NCBI RefSeq assembly: GCF_905212195.1
Contig: NZ_CAJMDQ010000028.1
Location: 1 to 26,715, forward strand
DNA length: 26,715 bases
Direction of reading: 5' to 3'
From: an uncultured Anaerotignum sp.
GTDB taxonomy: Bacteria > Bacillota > Clostridia > Lachnospirales > Anaerotignaceae
The translations under genes and the position numbers were made by a program. Positions 1 through 6,842 of this stretch are shown in pieces. Positions within the stretch are counted from its first letter, which is position 1; the number at the start of each line of letters is the position of its first letter. The notes under the pieces are model-generated. The model saw only the letters and a list, made by a program, of their open reading frames with translations, was not told the origin of the DNA and searched no databases.

Positions 1-325
<325 letters not shown>

Positions 326-331
<6 letters not shown>

Positions 332-354
332 TAATAAAGATTTTATGATATAAT
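326..354 (+). promoter_or_regulatory. Sigma-A promoter for the tRNA cluster, overlapping the 23S 3' end
   Basis: TTGACC at 326-331 and TATAAT at 349-354 are separated by exactly 17 bp. The -35 hexamer is made of the last bases of the 23S gene. Predicted transcription starts near 361, upstream of tRNA-Asn. This would let the tRNAs be transcribed without the rRNA operon. It is inferred from sequence only; the -35 bases are also constrained by rRNA function. Confidence 0.6.
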
Positions 355-402
355 GTTTGCTGTATTCGGTTTTGAAGGTGTAAACTTTCGAACATAGTAT
401 AA
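332..402 (+). other. 23S-tRNA spacer lacking a 5S rRNA
   Basis: The ~70-nt spacer is too short for a 5S gene and shows none of its conserved sequence. It holds the -10 box of the tRNA promoter and a short TTCGGTTTTGAAGGTGTAAA stretch of the kind seen in clostridial rRNA spacers. Confidence 0.8.
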
Positions 403-474
403 TCCTCGATAGCTCAGCGGTAGAGCATCCGGCTGTTAACCGGAGGGTCGTTGGTTCGAATCCTACTCGGGGAG
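403..474 (+). tRNA. tRNA-Asn (anticodon GTT)
   Basis: The cloverleaf closes fully: TCCTCGA at 403-409 pairs with TCGGGGA at 467-473 with one wobble. The anticodon GTT sits in the CTGTTAA loop around 436, and the T loop is TTCGAAT. The discriminator base is G474, as expected for tRNA-Asn. CCA is not encoded, so a CCA-adding enzyme must finish it. Confidence 0.97.
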
Positions 475-479
475 TTTAT

Positions 480-551
480 GGTCCGTTGGTCAAGGGGTTA
501 AGACACCGCCCTTTCACGGCGGTAACGCGGGTTCGAATCCCGCACGGATCA
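480..551 (+). tRNA. tRNA-Glu (anticodon TTC)
   Basis: GGTCCGT at 480-486 pairs with ACGGATC at 544-550. The anticodon loop CTTTCAC carries TTC and the T loop is TTCGAAT. The discriminator is A551 and CCA is not encoded. It starts 5 nt after tRNA-Asn, so the two are surely co-transcribed. Confidence 0.97.
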
Positions 552-554
552 TAT

Positions 555-625
555 GGCGCCATAGCCAAGTGGTAAGGCAAAGGTCTGCAACACCTCTATC
601 CCCGGTTCAAATCCGGGTGGCGCCT
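555..625 (+). tRNA. tRNA-Cys (anticodon GCA), copy 1
   Basis: GGCGCCA at 555-561 pairs with TGGCGCC at 618-624. The anticodon loop CTGCAAC carries GCA. The discriminator U73 (T625) is the key cysteine identity base. CCA is not encoded. The T loop reads TTCAAAT; the second copy at 870-940 differs from this one only at that position (A609 here, G924 there). Confidence 0.97.
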
Positions 626-629
626 CTGG

Positions 630-675
630 AAAGTCCCGGTTTCACAGAATTAGCTGTGGGGTTGGGGCTTTTTTT
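630..675 (+). terminator. Rho-independent terminator after the first tRNA cluster
   Basis: An imperfect hairpin is followed by a T tract: AGTCCC pairs with GGGGCT (one wobble), and an inner CACAG/CTGTG stem encloses AATTAG. It ends the Asn-Glu-Cys transcript. The rest of the gap up to 829 holds one further small hairpin (752-777) and nothing else I recognise. Confidence 0.75.
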
Positions 676-751
676 ATTATGTAAAAAAGAAATTCTCTTT
701 TTGTCTGCTTTGTCATAGAAGGTGGGACAGGAACCGTCAGATAGCCCAAAG

Positions 752-777
752 AATGGTGGATTTTCACCATTTTTTTA
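752..777 (+). terminator. Small intrinsic-terminator-like hairpin
   Basis: AATGGTG (752-758) and CACCATT (765-771) form a perfect 7-bp stem around GATTTT, followed by a run of Ts. No gene lies directly upstream. It may be a backup for the 630-675 terminator or the end of a short unannotated RNA. Confidence 0.55.
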
Positions 778-828
778 GCAGATGTCGAAACGAGGAAGAA
801 GAAAAAGAAAAGAAATCCATAATTTTAC

Positions 829-857
829 TTGACGAATTGAACAAAGCGCGTTATAAT
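829..857 (+). promoter_or_regulatory. Sigma-A promoter of the second tRNA-Cys
   Basis: TTGACG (829-834), a 17-bp spacer and a perfect TATAAT (852-857). The predicted start, around 863-865, is only about 6 nt before the tRNA at 870. This arrangement is typical of a single-gene tRNA unit. Confidence 0.88.
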
Positions 858-869
858 AACAACAGTTAC

Positions 870-940
870 GGCGCCATAGCCAAGTGGTAAGGCAAAGGTC
901 TGCAACACCTCTATCCCCGGTTCGAATCCGGGTGGCGCCT
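870..940 (+). tRNA. tRNA-Cys (anticodon GCA), copy 2
   Basis: Same 71-nt cloverleaf as copy 1: acceptor GGCGCCA/TGGCGCC, anticodon GCA, discriminator T940, no encoded CCA. The single difference is G at T-loop position 57 (924) in place of A. It has its own strong promoter and terminator, so it is independent of the rRNA-linked copy. Confidence 0.97.
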
Positions 941-944
941 CTCG

Positions 945-973
945 AAGCATTCGCTCATTGCGGATGCTTTTTT
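945..973 (+). terminator. Intrinsic terminator of the second tRNA-Cys
   Basis: AAGCATTCGC (945-954) pairs with GCGGATGCTT (960-969) through 10 bp with one G-T wobble. The loop is 5 nt and a T run extends to 973. It starts 5 nt after the tRNA. Confidence 0.92.
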
Positions 974-1137
974 GTGTTATACACATATTTGGAGTTCTAG
1001 AGAGAAAACTGAAAAAACATTTTATCGACTCTGCCTGATTCTTAGGGTCATGTCCTATCTTTGGTACCAACAGGAAGTTCGCGGGGAGGAAAAGTAGGGC
1101 AGATGTAAATTTTCTGTTTGGAACTGGCGGAAAATCA
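974..1137. other. Non-coding gap before ppaC
   Basis: Between the tRNA-Cys terminator and the ppaC promoter I see no credible ORF with a ribosome binding site, no RNA gene and no clear repeat. Together with the promoter and leader that follow, it makes a gene-free stretch of about 315 nt (941-1255). Confidence 0.6.
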
Positions 1138-1166
1138 TTGACGGACTTTTTGGAAAAAGATATAAT
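1138..1166 (+). promoter_or_regulatory. Sigma-A promoter of the ppaC-truA operon
   Basis: TTGACG (1138-1143), a 17-bp spacer and a perfect TATAAT (1161-1166). The predicted start near 1173 gives an ~83-nt leader before the ppaC ATG. Confidence 0.88.
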
Positions 1167-1202
1167 TATGACGCTTGGAAGTATGGAAAAACATTGGTTT
1201 TT

Positions 1203-1222
1203 GACGCTTTCGGCGTCTTTTT
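1203..1222 (+). terminator. Terminator-like hairpin in the ppaC leader
   Basis: GACGC (1203-1207) pairs with GCGTC (1213-1217) around TTTCG, followed by a run of five Ts. A preceding AAAAAC/GTTTTT hairpin (about 1187-1202) could precede or compete with it. It lies between promoter and gene, so it may be a weak attenuator. The stem is only 5 bp. Confidence 0.5.
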
Positions 1223-1255
1223 ATATTCAAAAGAAAAGAAAGGAGCAATCAGTAA

Positions 1256-2899
1256 ATGACAAGAAAAAAAGACGTGTTTGTCATCGGACATAAAAATCCC
1301 GACACAGACTCTATTTGCTCTGCAATCGCATATGCAAATTTGAAAAATAAAATTTCCGACGGTAATTATGTGCCCAAAAGAGCTGGGGAAGTCAGCAACG
1401 AAACCCAGTATGTACTGGACTTTTTCGGCGTGGAAAGCCCTGCATTCATCAACCATGTAGGTACACAGGTAAAAGACGTGACCATTAAAATCACACCCAG
1501 CCTGTCTAAAGAAATGTCTCTGAAAAACGCATGGATCACCATGAGAGATATGCAGGAAGCGACTATGCCTATTGTAAATGAAGGCAAACTGGAAGGCATT
1601 ATCTCTGTCAAAGATATTGCTACAGCCAACATGGATATTTACGAAACCAGAATTCTGGCAATGTCCAAAACAAAATATTCCAATATTCTGGATACCATTG
1701 ACGGTACCATGGTGGTTGGCAATCCCGAAGATGTGGTACCTCAGGAAGGGAAAATCCTGATTGGTGCGGCAAACCCTGATTTGCTGGAAAACTATGTAGA
1801 ACCCGGCGATATTTTGATTACAGGGAACCGTTTCGAATCCCAGCTTTGTGCCATTGAAATGAACGCAGGCTGTATCGTTGTCTGCATGGGCGCACCTGTT
1901 TCCAAAACCATTCAGAAACTGGCGAAGGAAAACAACTGCGCTATCATCAGCACACCTCATGATACTTACATGACAGCAAGACTGATCAGCCAGAGTACCC
2001 CTCTGGGCTACTTCATGCGGAAAGAAAACCTGATCACATTCAGCGAAGATGATTTCATTAGCGATATCCGCGGCACTATGGCAAAAATCCGCCATCGTGA
2101 TTTCCCCGTACTGGATCGGGAAGGCAATTATATCGGTATGCTGTCCAGACGTTCTTTGCTGGAAATGGACAACAAAAAAATCATCATGGTAGACCATAAC
2201 GAAAAATCTCAGGCTGTTGACGGCATTGAGGAAGCGGAAATTCTGGAAATCATTGACCATCACCGTCTGGGTGCACTGGAAACATCCATGCCCGTATATT
2301 TCCGCAACCAGCCCGTTGGCTGTACTTCTACCATCGTATATCTGATGTATCTGGAAAATCAGGTGGAAATCGAACCTAAAATGGCTGGGCTCATGTGTTC
2401 CGCTATCCTGTCTGATACATTGATGTTCCGTTCTCCCACATGCACACCTGTGGACAAAAACGCAGCAGAAGCACTGGCAAAAATCGCAGGCATTGACATT
2501 CAGGAACATGCGGAAAAAATGTTCCGTGCAGGCAGCTCTCTGGCAGATAAAACACCGGAAGAAATCTTCTATCAGGACTTCAAGAAATTCAGCGCAAACG
2601 GCGTAAACTTCGGTGTGGGTCAGATTTCCTCTCTGGATAAAACAGAACTGGAAGAACTGCGTCCGAAAATCGCGGAATTCATGGAAAACTCCGACAGAAA
2701 CGACGTGGATATGATGTTCTTCCTGCTGACAAATATCATGGAAGAATCTTCTGATATGGTATTTGTAGGCGAAAACGCAAAAGAACTGGTGGAAGCTGCT
2801 TTCGGCGCGCCCGCAGGCGAAAATCATATTTACCTGCCCGGCGTGGTTTCCAGAAAGAAACAGTTCGTACCCCGTGTGTTGGGTGCTATCCAGCAGTAA
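1256..2899 (+). CDS. ppaC: Mn-dependent inorganic pyrophosphatase with CBS and DRTGG domains
   Basis: Family II (DHH) soluble pyrophosphatase, 547 aa, hydrolysing cytoplasmic pyrophosphate to phosphate and so pulling biosynthetic reactions forward. The N-terminal metal motif HKNPDTDS is at 12-19, a second metal motif VDHNE at 312-316, DHH at 334-336, and the basic substrate motif SRKK at 532-535. Between the first and second motifs lies the regulatory insert: CBS 1 (about 72-130), a DRTGG-like domain (about 140-250) and CBS 2 (about 255-310). In clostridial relatives this insert binds adenine nucleotides and diadenosine polyphosphates and tunes activity; that is family knowledge. The length matches CBS-PPases (~550 aa). 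The ATG follows AAAGGAG by ~10 nt. It is the first gene of the ppaC-truA-FAD dehydrogenase operon; truA begins 12 nt after its stop. Confidence 0.97.
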   Translation: MTRKKDVFVIGHKNPDTDSICSAIAYANLKNKISDGNYVPKRAGEVSNETQYVLDFFGVESPAFINHVGTQVKDVTIKITPSLSKEMSLKNAWITMRDMQEATMPIVNEGKLEGIISVKDIATANMDIYETRILAMSKTKYSNILDTIDGTMVVGNPEDVVPQEGKILIGAANPDLLENYVEPGDILITGNRFESQLCAIEMNAGCIVVCMGAPVSKTIQKLAKENNCAIISTPHDTYMTARLISQSTPLGYFMRKENLITFSEDDFISDIRGTMAKIRHRDFPVLDREGNYIGMLSRRSLLEMDNKKIIMVDHNEKSQAVDGIEEAEILEIIDHHRLGALETSMPVYFRNQPVGCTSTIVYLMYLENQVEIEPKMAGLMCSAILSDTLMFRSPTCTPVDKNAAEALAKIAGIDIQEHAEKMFRAGSSLADKTPEEIFYQDFKKFSANGVNFGVGQISSLDKTELEELRPKIAEFMENSDRNDVDMMFFLLTNIMEESSDMVFVGENAKELVEAAFGAPAGENHIYLPGVVSRKKQFVPRVLGAIQQ

Positions 2900-2911
2900 G
2901 GCGGTTTGGAT

Positions 2912-3679
2912 ATGAAAACTTACAAAATGGTGTTGTGTTATGACGGCAGTCGGTACAACGGCTGGCAGAAACAGGGCAACACAGACAATACTTTGCAGGA
3001 AAAACTGGAAAAAATCCTGACAGATATCGCCGGCGTAGAAACAGAAATCGCCGGTTCCGGTCGGACGGACGCAGGCACCCATGCCAAAGGACAGGTGGCC
3101 AGCTTCCGCATGGACTGGAAAGGAACAGCCGCAGAACTTTTGACAGAAATCAATGGACGGTTGCCGGAAGATGTGGGTGCTCTTTCCTTGGAAGAAGCAG
3201 AACCCAGATTCCACGCCAGACTGAATGCCAAAGCAAAGAGATATGTATATACCATCTGGACGGGAGAAATGCCTCCCGTTTTCTGGCGGAAATACAGCTT
3301 CTGGTGCAAAGATGCACTGGATGTGGAGGCCATGAAAGAGGCGGCTTCTGCCTTTGTGGGCACCCATGACTTCAAGAGTTTCTGCGCAAACAAACGTATG
3401 AAAAAGTCTACGGTGCGCACCATTTATGATATTTCCATTGAACAGAAGGAACAGCGGCTGGTGCTGTCCTTTACAGGCAACGGCTTTTTGTACCAGATGG
3501 TGCGGATACTTACAGGCACCCTCATCGAAGTGGGGGAAGGCAAACGCAGCCCCGCGGAGATGGAGGAAATTCTGGCAGCGGAAAGCAGGGAGGCAGCTGG
3601 TTTTACGGCGCCTTCTCGCGGTTTGATGCTGGATGAAGTATTTTATGAACCTTATGGGAAAGGAACGGAGATGCCATGA
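2912..3679 (+). CDS. truA: tRNA pseudouridine synthase A
   Basis: Isomerises uridines 38-40 in the tRNA anticodon stem-loop to pseudouridine. The catalytic aspartate is D53 in SGRTDAGTHAKGQ (49-61). Other family landmarks are YDGSRYNGWQ near the N terminus, FHARLNAKAKRYVYTI mid-protein, GTHDFKSF and the late GNGFLYQMVRILTGTL. The length of 255 aa is typical. I chose ATG 2912 because AAGGCGG sits about 8 nt upstream; an in-frame TTG at 2906 would be too close to it. The stop overlaps the next gene's start in an ATGA junction, which suggests translational coupling. Confidence 0.96.
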   Translation: MKTYKMVLCYDGSRYNGWQKQGNTDNTLQEKLEKILTDIAGVETEIAGSGRTDAGTHAKGQVASFRMDWKGTAAELLTEINGRLPEDVGALSLEEAEPRFHARLNAKAKRYVYTIWTGEMPPVFWRKYSFWCKDALDVEAMKEAASAFVGTHDFKSFCANKRMKKSTVRTIYDISIEQKEQRLVLSFTGNGFLYQMVRILTGTLIEVGEGKRSPAEMEEILAAESREAAGFTAPSRGLMLDEVFYEPYGKGTEMP

Positions 3680-5259
3680 TTCGGATTGCTGACTTAAAAC
3701 TGCCTTTGGGCAGAGAAGAAAGCCTGCTGAAAAAACGGGCGGCAAAACAACTGCATATCCCTGTGGAACAGATCACATCATGGCGGATTTTCAAAAAATC
3801 TCTGGATGCCCGGAAAAAAGACCGTATCCATTACGTTTGCGTGGTGGATGTGGCTGTGGACAACGAAAGTAAAGTGCTGGCAGGGGTGAAAGGGGACAAA
3901 AATGTTTCTAAAACCCCTGATTTGTCCTATCATTTCCCAGAAGGCAAATGCCAGATGGAAAAACGCCCGGTAGTCGTGGGCTTTGGCCCGGCTGGGATGT
4001 TTGCGGCACTGCTTTTGGCGCAGATGGGACTGAAGCCTATTGTGCTGGAGCGTGGCGGCGATGTGGACAGCCGCAAGGAAGCTGTGGACAAGTTCTGGCA
4101 GACAGGACAGCTGGATGTGGATAACAACGTTCAGTTCGGCGAAGGCGGCGCAGGGACATTTTCCGATGGGAAACTGACCACACGTATCAAAGACCCCAGA
4201 TGCCGCAAGGTGCTGGAGGAATTTGTGGCGGCAGGTGCGCCGAAGGAAATTCTGTACGACAGTAAACCCCACATTGGAACGGATTTGCTTCGTGGTGTTG
4301 TAAAAGAAATTCGGCAGAAAATCATTTCTTTGGGAGGAGAAGTGCGCTTTTTCTCCAAAGTGACAGATATTTTCTCGGAAAACGGCATGGTGACAGGCGT
4401 GGAAATCAATGGAAAAGAACGTCTGGATGCTTCTGATGTGGTATTGGCGTTGGGACACAGCGCCAGAGATACCTTTACCATGCTTTATGAAAAAGGCTTT
4501 GCTCTGGAACAGAAGCCCTTTGCCATGGGGGTGCGTATTGAGCATCCACAGGACATGGTCAATGTTTCCCAGTACGGTGAAGCAGCAGACCAGCTTCCGG
4601 CGGCAGATTACCGTTTGACCTATACCACCACCAAAGGCAGAGGGGTCTATACCTTCTGTATGTGCCCCGGCGGCTATGTGGTGGCGGCGGCTTCGGAAGG
4701 AGGTCGTCTGGCTGTCAACGGCATGAGCGAACATGCCAGAGATGGACAGAACGCCAATTCCGCATTGCTGGTGCAGGTGTTCCCTGAGGATTTCGGCAGT
4801 GAACATCCTCTTGCGGGCATGTATTTCCAGCGGGAATTGGAAGAAAAAGCTTTTCAGGCTGGCGGCGGCAACTATACAGCCCCTGTCCAGACTGTAGGCA
4901 GTTTTTTGCAGGACAAAGAAAACGCTTTTGGGCAGGTACATCCTACCTATGCACCCAAAACGGTTTTTGCAGATATGAAAGAAATTTTCCCGGAATTTAT
5001 GATGGAAGCCATGGCGGAAGCATTGCCGGCTATGGGTCGGCGGCTGAAAGGCTTTGACCGGGATGACGCTGTGCTGACGGCTGTGGAAAGCCGCAGTTCT
5101 TCCCCTGTGCGCATTTTGCGTGGAGAAGGGGGACAGAGCCTTTCTCTGACGGGACTGTATCCCACAGGAGAAGGGGCAGGCTATGCCGGCGGTATTGTTT
5201 CGGCGGCAGTGGACGGCGTTGTGGCGGCAGAGCATATTTTCCGCAGACATGTGAAATAA
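3676..5259 (+). CDS. Uncharacterised FAD-dependent dehydrogenase (COG2509-like)
   Basis: A 527-aa flavoprotein. After an N-terminal ~90-residue region (KKSLDARKKDRIHYVCVVD is characteristic) comes a Rossmann FAD-binding motif, VVGFGPAGMFAALLLA, with GFGPAG at 102-107 and the ribose-binding acid in LERGG (about E125). A glycine-rich FGEGGAGTFSDGKL segment follows, and a C-terminal GEGAGYAGGIVSAAVDG closes the FAD site. No substrate is established for this family as far as I know. It starts inside the truA stop (ATGA overlap), so it is translationally coupled to it. It ends the operon; a strong hairpin terminator (5307-5357) follows. Confidence 0.9.
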   Translation: MIRIADLKLPLGREESLLKKRAAKQLHIPVEQITSWRIFKKSLDARKKDRIHYVCVVDVAVDNESKVLAGVKGDKNVSKTPDLSYHFPEGKCQMEKRPVVVGFGPAGMFAALLLAQMGLKPIVLERGGDVDSRKEAVDKFWQTGQLDVDNNVQFGEGGAGTFSDGKLTTRIKDPRCRKVLEEFVAAGAPKEILYDSKPHIGTDLLRGVVKEIRQKIISLGGEVRFFSKVTDIFSENGMVTGVEINGKERLDASDVVLALGHSARDTFTMLYEKGFALEQKPFAMGVRIEHPQDMVNVSQYGEAADQLPAADYRLTYTTTKGRGVYTFCMCPGGYVVAAASEGGRLAVNGMSEHARDGQNANSALLVQVFPEDFGSEHPLAGMYFQRELEEKAFQAGGGNYTAPVQTVGSFLQDKENAFGQVHPTYAPKTVFADMKEIFPEFMMEAMAEALPAMGRRLKGFDRDDAVLTAVESRSSSPVRILRGEGGQSLSLTGLYPTGEGAGYAGGIVSAAVDGVVAAEHIFRRHVK

Positions 5260-5269
5260 AAAATTGAAG

Positions 5270-5461
5270 TGGATTCCCTTTGTGTTTAGGGCTTGCTTCA
5301 TAAGAAAAAAGATAGCTGGAGTCTTTGAGATACAAAAGATTCCAGCTATCTATTTTTAAGATTTTCATTGAAATTTTTCTTCTGAAGACAGCCATCGCAG
5401 TTCCCCTTAAGAAATGAAAGAAAAGAGATGTTTTCTTAAGGGGAAACTGCTTGGGAATCCA
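5270..5461. repeat. Nested-palindrome element, copy A
   Basis: A 192-nt element built from nested inverted repeats. The outer arms are TGGATTCCC (5270-5278) and GGGAATCCA (5453-5461). A second stem, CTTCATAAGAAAA (5296-5308) with TTTTCTTCTGAAG (5375-5387), encloses the variable hairpin at 5311-5350. A third stem pairs 5397-5414 with 5432-5450 (core TTCCCCTTAAGAAA) with one bulged A. The fold is therefore a three-way junction. Copy B at 6162-6365 has the same architecture. The following gene's start must lie outside it. Confidence 0.85.
5307..5357 (+). terminator. Intrinsic terminator of the ppaC-truA-FAD dehydrogenase operon
   Basis: GATAGCTGGAGTCTTT (5311-5326) pairs with AAAAGATTCCAGCTATC (to 5350) through about 16 bp with one wobble, followed by TATTTTT. 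It is also the apical hairpin of repeat copy A. Confidence 0.85.
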
Positions 5462-5491
5462 TTTTTTGACTTTAGAAAAGGAGGAGAGGAC

Positions 5492-6157
5492 ATGGACTTG
5501 GAAAAATGGCTGGCAGACTGGACAGCCTGTGTAGATGGTATTTTCGGGGAGCGGATACGTTTTCTGGGCATACAGGGCAGTTACGGCAGAGGCGAAGCCA
5601 CAGCGGAAAGCGACATAGACGTGGTGCTTTTGCTGGACGAATTAAATCTGGAAGATTTGCAGGCATATGACGAGGCTGTGTCTGCTTTGCCTATGCGCGA
5701 AAAACTCTGCGGTTTTGTAGGCGGCTGGGAAGAATTGATGTATTGGGATAAAGCCGATTTGTTCCAGTTCATACAGGATACAACACCTTTGCGGGGCAGT
5801 CTGGATGCTCTTTGGCATGAAATCACAAAAGAGGACATCCAGCGGGCAGTTCATAAAGGCGCCTGTGACCTGTATCATGGCTGTGTCCACAATTTCCTCC
5901 ATGAAAAAAGCGGAGAAATGCTGAAAGCTTTTTATAAAAGCGCCGTTTTTGTGGTACAGGCGGTGGTTTATCTGCAAAAGGGCGTTTATGGGAAGAAAAG
6001 AACGGATTTGGAGCAGTTGGCAGAAGGCATGGAAGAAGAAATTTTGTCCATGGCAAAAGTGTTGAAAGGACAAAAGAAAATTTCCAGAGAATTGTTTGAG
6101 CAGGGCAGCCGTCTTTTGCTTTGCTGGACAGGGAAGATTATTAGAGAAGAAAAATAA
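5492..6157 (+). CDS. Nucleotidyltransferase-fold protein (MNT/aminoglycoside-type)
   Basis: A 221-aa protein of the DNA polymerase beta-like nucleotidyltransferase superfamily. The signature GSYGRGEATAESDIDVVLLLD holds the Gly-Ser at 29-30 and the metal-binding pair in SDID (40-43). The C-terminal half is helical and could be a HEPN-like or antibiotic-adenylyltransferase helical domain. Relatives transfer NMP to aminoglycosides or to proteins (as in MNT antitoxins); the substrate here is unknown. ATG 5492 is preceded by AAAGGAGGAG at 5477-5486. An upstream in-frame ATG at 5414 lies inside the palindromic repeat and has no comparable site, so I rejected it. The gene stands alone, bracketed by repeat copies A and B. 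Confidence 0.82.
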   Translation: MDLEKWLADWTACVDGIFGERIRFLGIQGSYGRGEATAESDIDVVLLLDELNLEDLQAYDEAVSALPMREKLCGFVGGWEELMYWDKADLFQFIQDTTPLRGSLDALWHEITKEDIQRAVHKGACDLYHGCVHNFLHEKSGEMLKAFYKSAVFVVQAVVYLQKGVYGKKRTDLEQLAEGMEEEILSMAKVLKGQKKISRELFEQGSRLLLCWTGKIIREEK

Positions 6158-6161
6158 AAAA

Positions 6162-6365
6162 CTGGAATCCTTTAGGGGCATCTTCATAAGAAAACAAAGA
6201 AAGCCGAAATCCTGATACTACTGCGGATTTTGGCTTTCTGATTCTGGATGAGATTTTGTTTGGTATGTTTTCTTATGGAGACAGCTGTCGCAATTCCCCT
6301 TAAGAAATCTATCAAACAGAAAAACAATGTTTTCTTAAGGGGAAGTTGCTTTATGAGGATTCCAG
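6162..6365. repeat. Nested-palindrome element, copy B
   Basis: 204 nt with the same plan as copy A. Outer arms CTGGAATCCT (6162-6171) and AGGATTCCAG (6356-6365) are flanked by A and T runs. The second stem is CTTCATAAGAAAA (6182-6194) with TTTTCTTATGGAG (6268-6280). Its apical hairpin is 6198-6212/6225-6239 (15 bp, one wobble). The third stem is 6290-6307 with 6331-6349, with one bulged G. The outer stem and third stem carry compensatory changes relative to copy A. It lies between convergent genes, so it may also act as a bidirectional terminator. Confidence 0.85.
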
Positions 6366-6371
6366 CTTTTT

Positions 6372-6821
6372 TTATGCGTTATTTTGCAGCAGTCTGTTTT
6401 TGTATCTGTATGACCAGAAGTAGGACAGAACCGCCCAGCAAATGGGCAAAAGCCCGAAGAACATAGCGCCGGGGGCATCATCGGCTTCTGCCAGACCAAT
6501 CCAGAAGGGGATTACCAGCAGAAAAAGGATGCCATAAGTGATGGCGCAAATTTTGATTTTCCGTAATGTCTGTACCACTGGGCCTGTTTCCTGTGCAGTG
6601 TTGTTTGACTGGCATAAGAAGCGATAGCCATAAAACAGTCCTGTGAAAAAGGGAACGGCGGAGAGGTAGATGGCAAGAAGTATGGGATAGAAATACTGTC
6701 GGTAAGGCTGTTTAATGGGGTCTGTGATGGCAAGATACAGGATACATCCGCCGAATAGGGCGGCGCCCAGTGCCAGCAGAACCAGCAGGATTTTCAAAAG
6801 CCTATTTCTCAGATTGCCCAT
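6372..6821 (-). CDS. DUF2975-like four-helix membrane protein
   Basis: A 149-aa integral membrane protein with four hydrophobic segments at roughly 8-30, 42-67, 89-107 and 118-135. The sequence AVPFFTGLFYGYRFLCQ, then LRKIKICAITYGILFLL and a DDAPGAMFFGLLPI segment, resembles the DUF2975 family, whose function is not known. Many DUF2975 genes sit beside a small Xre-type regulator; none is present here. The start follows AGAAGGGAGAAC. It begins 21 nt after the lipoprotein gene's stop on the same strand, so the two form an operon that converges on repeat copy B. Confidence 0.72.
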   Translation of the reverse strand: MGNLRNRLLKILLVLLALGAALFGGCILYLAITDPIKQPYRQYFYPILLAIYLSAVPFFTGLFYGYRFLCQSNNTAQETGPVVQTLRKIKICAITYGILFLLVIPFWIGLAEADDAPGAMFFGLLPICWAVLSYFWSYRYKNRLLQNNA

Positions 6822-6842
6822 GTTCTCCCTTCTTTCCTGTGA

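Noticed and set aside
398..403. A second TATAAT just before tRNA-Asn
   Set aside because: It overlaps the first base of the tRNA, so transcription from it would start inside the tRNA.
721..750. GGTGGGACAGGAACCGTC, resembling a dispersed clostridial GGGACAG-AACCGTC repeat
   Set aside because: Only one partial copy is present and no partner arm is seen, so I do not call an element.
1166..3745. 859-codon open frame on the minus strand
   Set aside because: It lies antisense to ppaC and truA, both clear genes with catalytic motifs. The translation is Cys/His/Phe-rich without domains, as expected from a reverse-frame shadow.
3778..5301. 507-codon open frame on the minus strand
   Set aside because: It is antisense to the FAD dehydrogenase gene and shows no domain or ribosome binding site.
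5414..5491. Upstream in-frame start for the nucleotidyltransferase
   Set aside because: It lies in the third stem of repeat copy A and lacks a good ribosome binding site; ATG 5492 has AAAGGAGGAG at the right distance.
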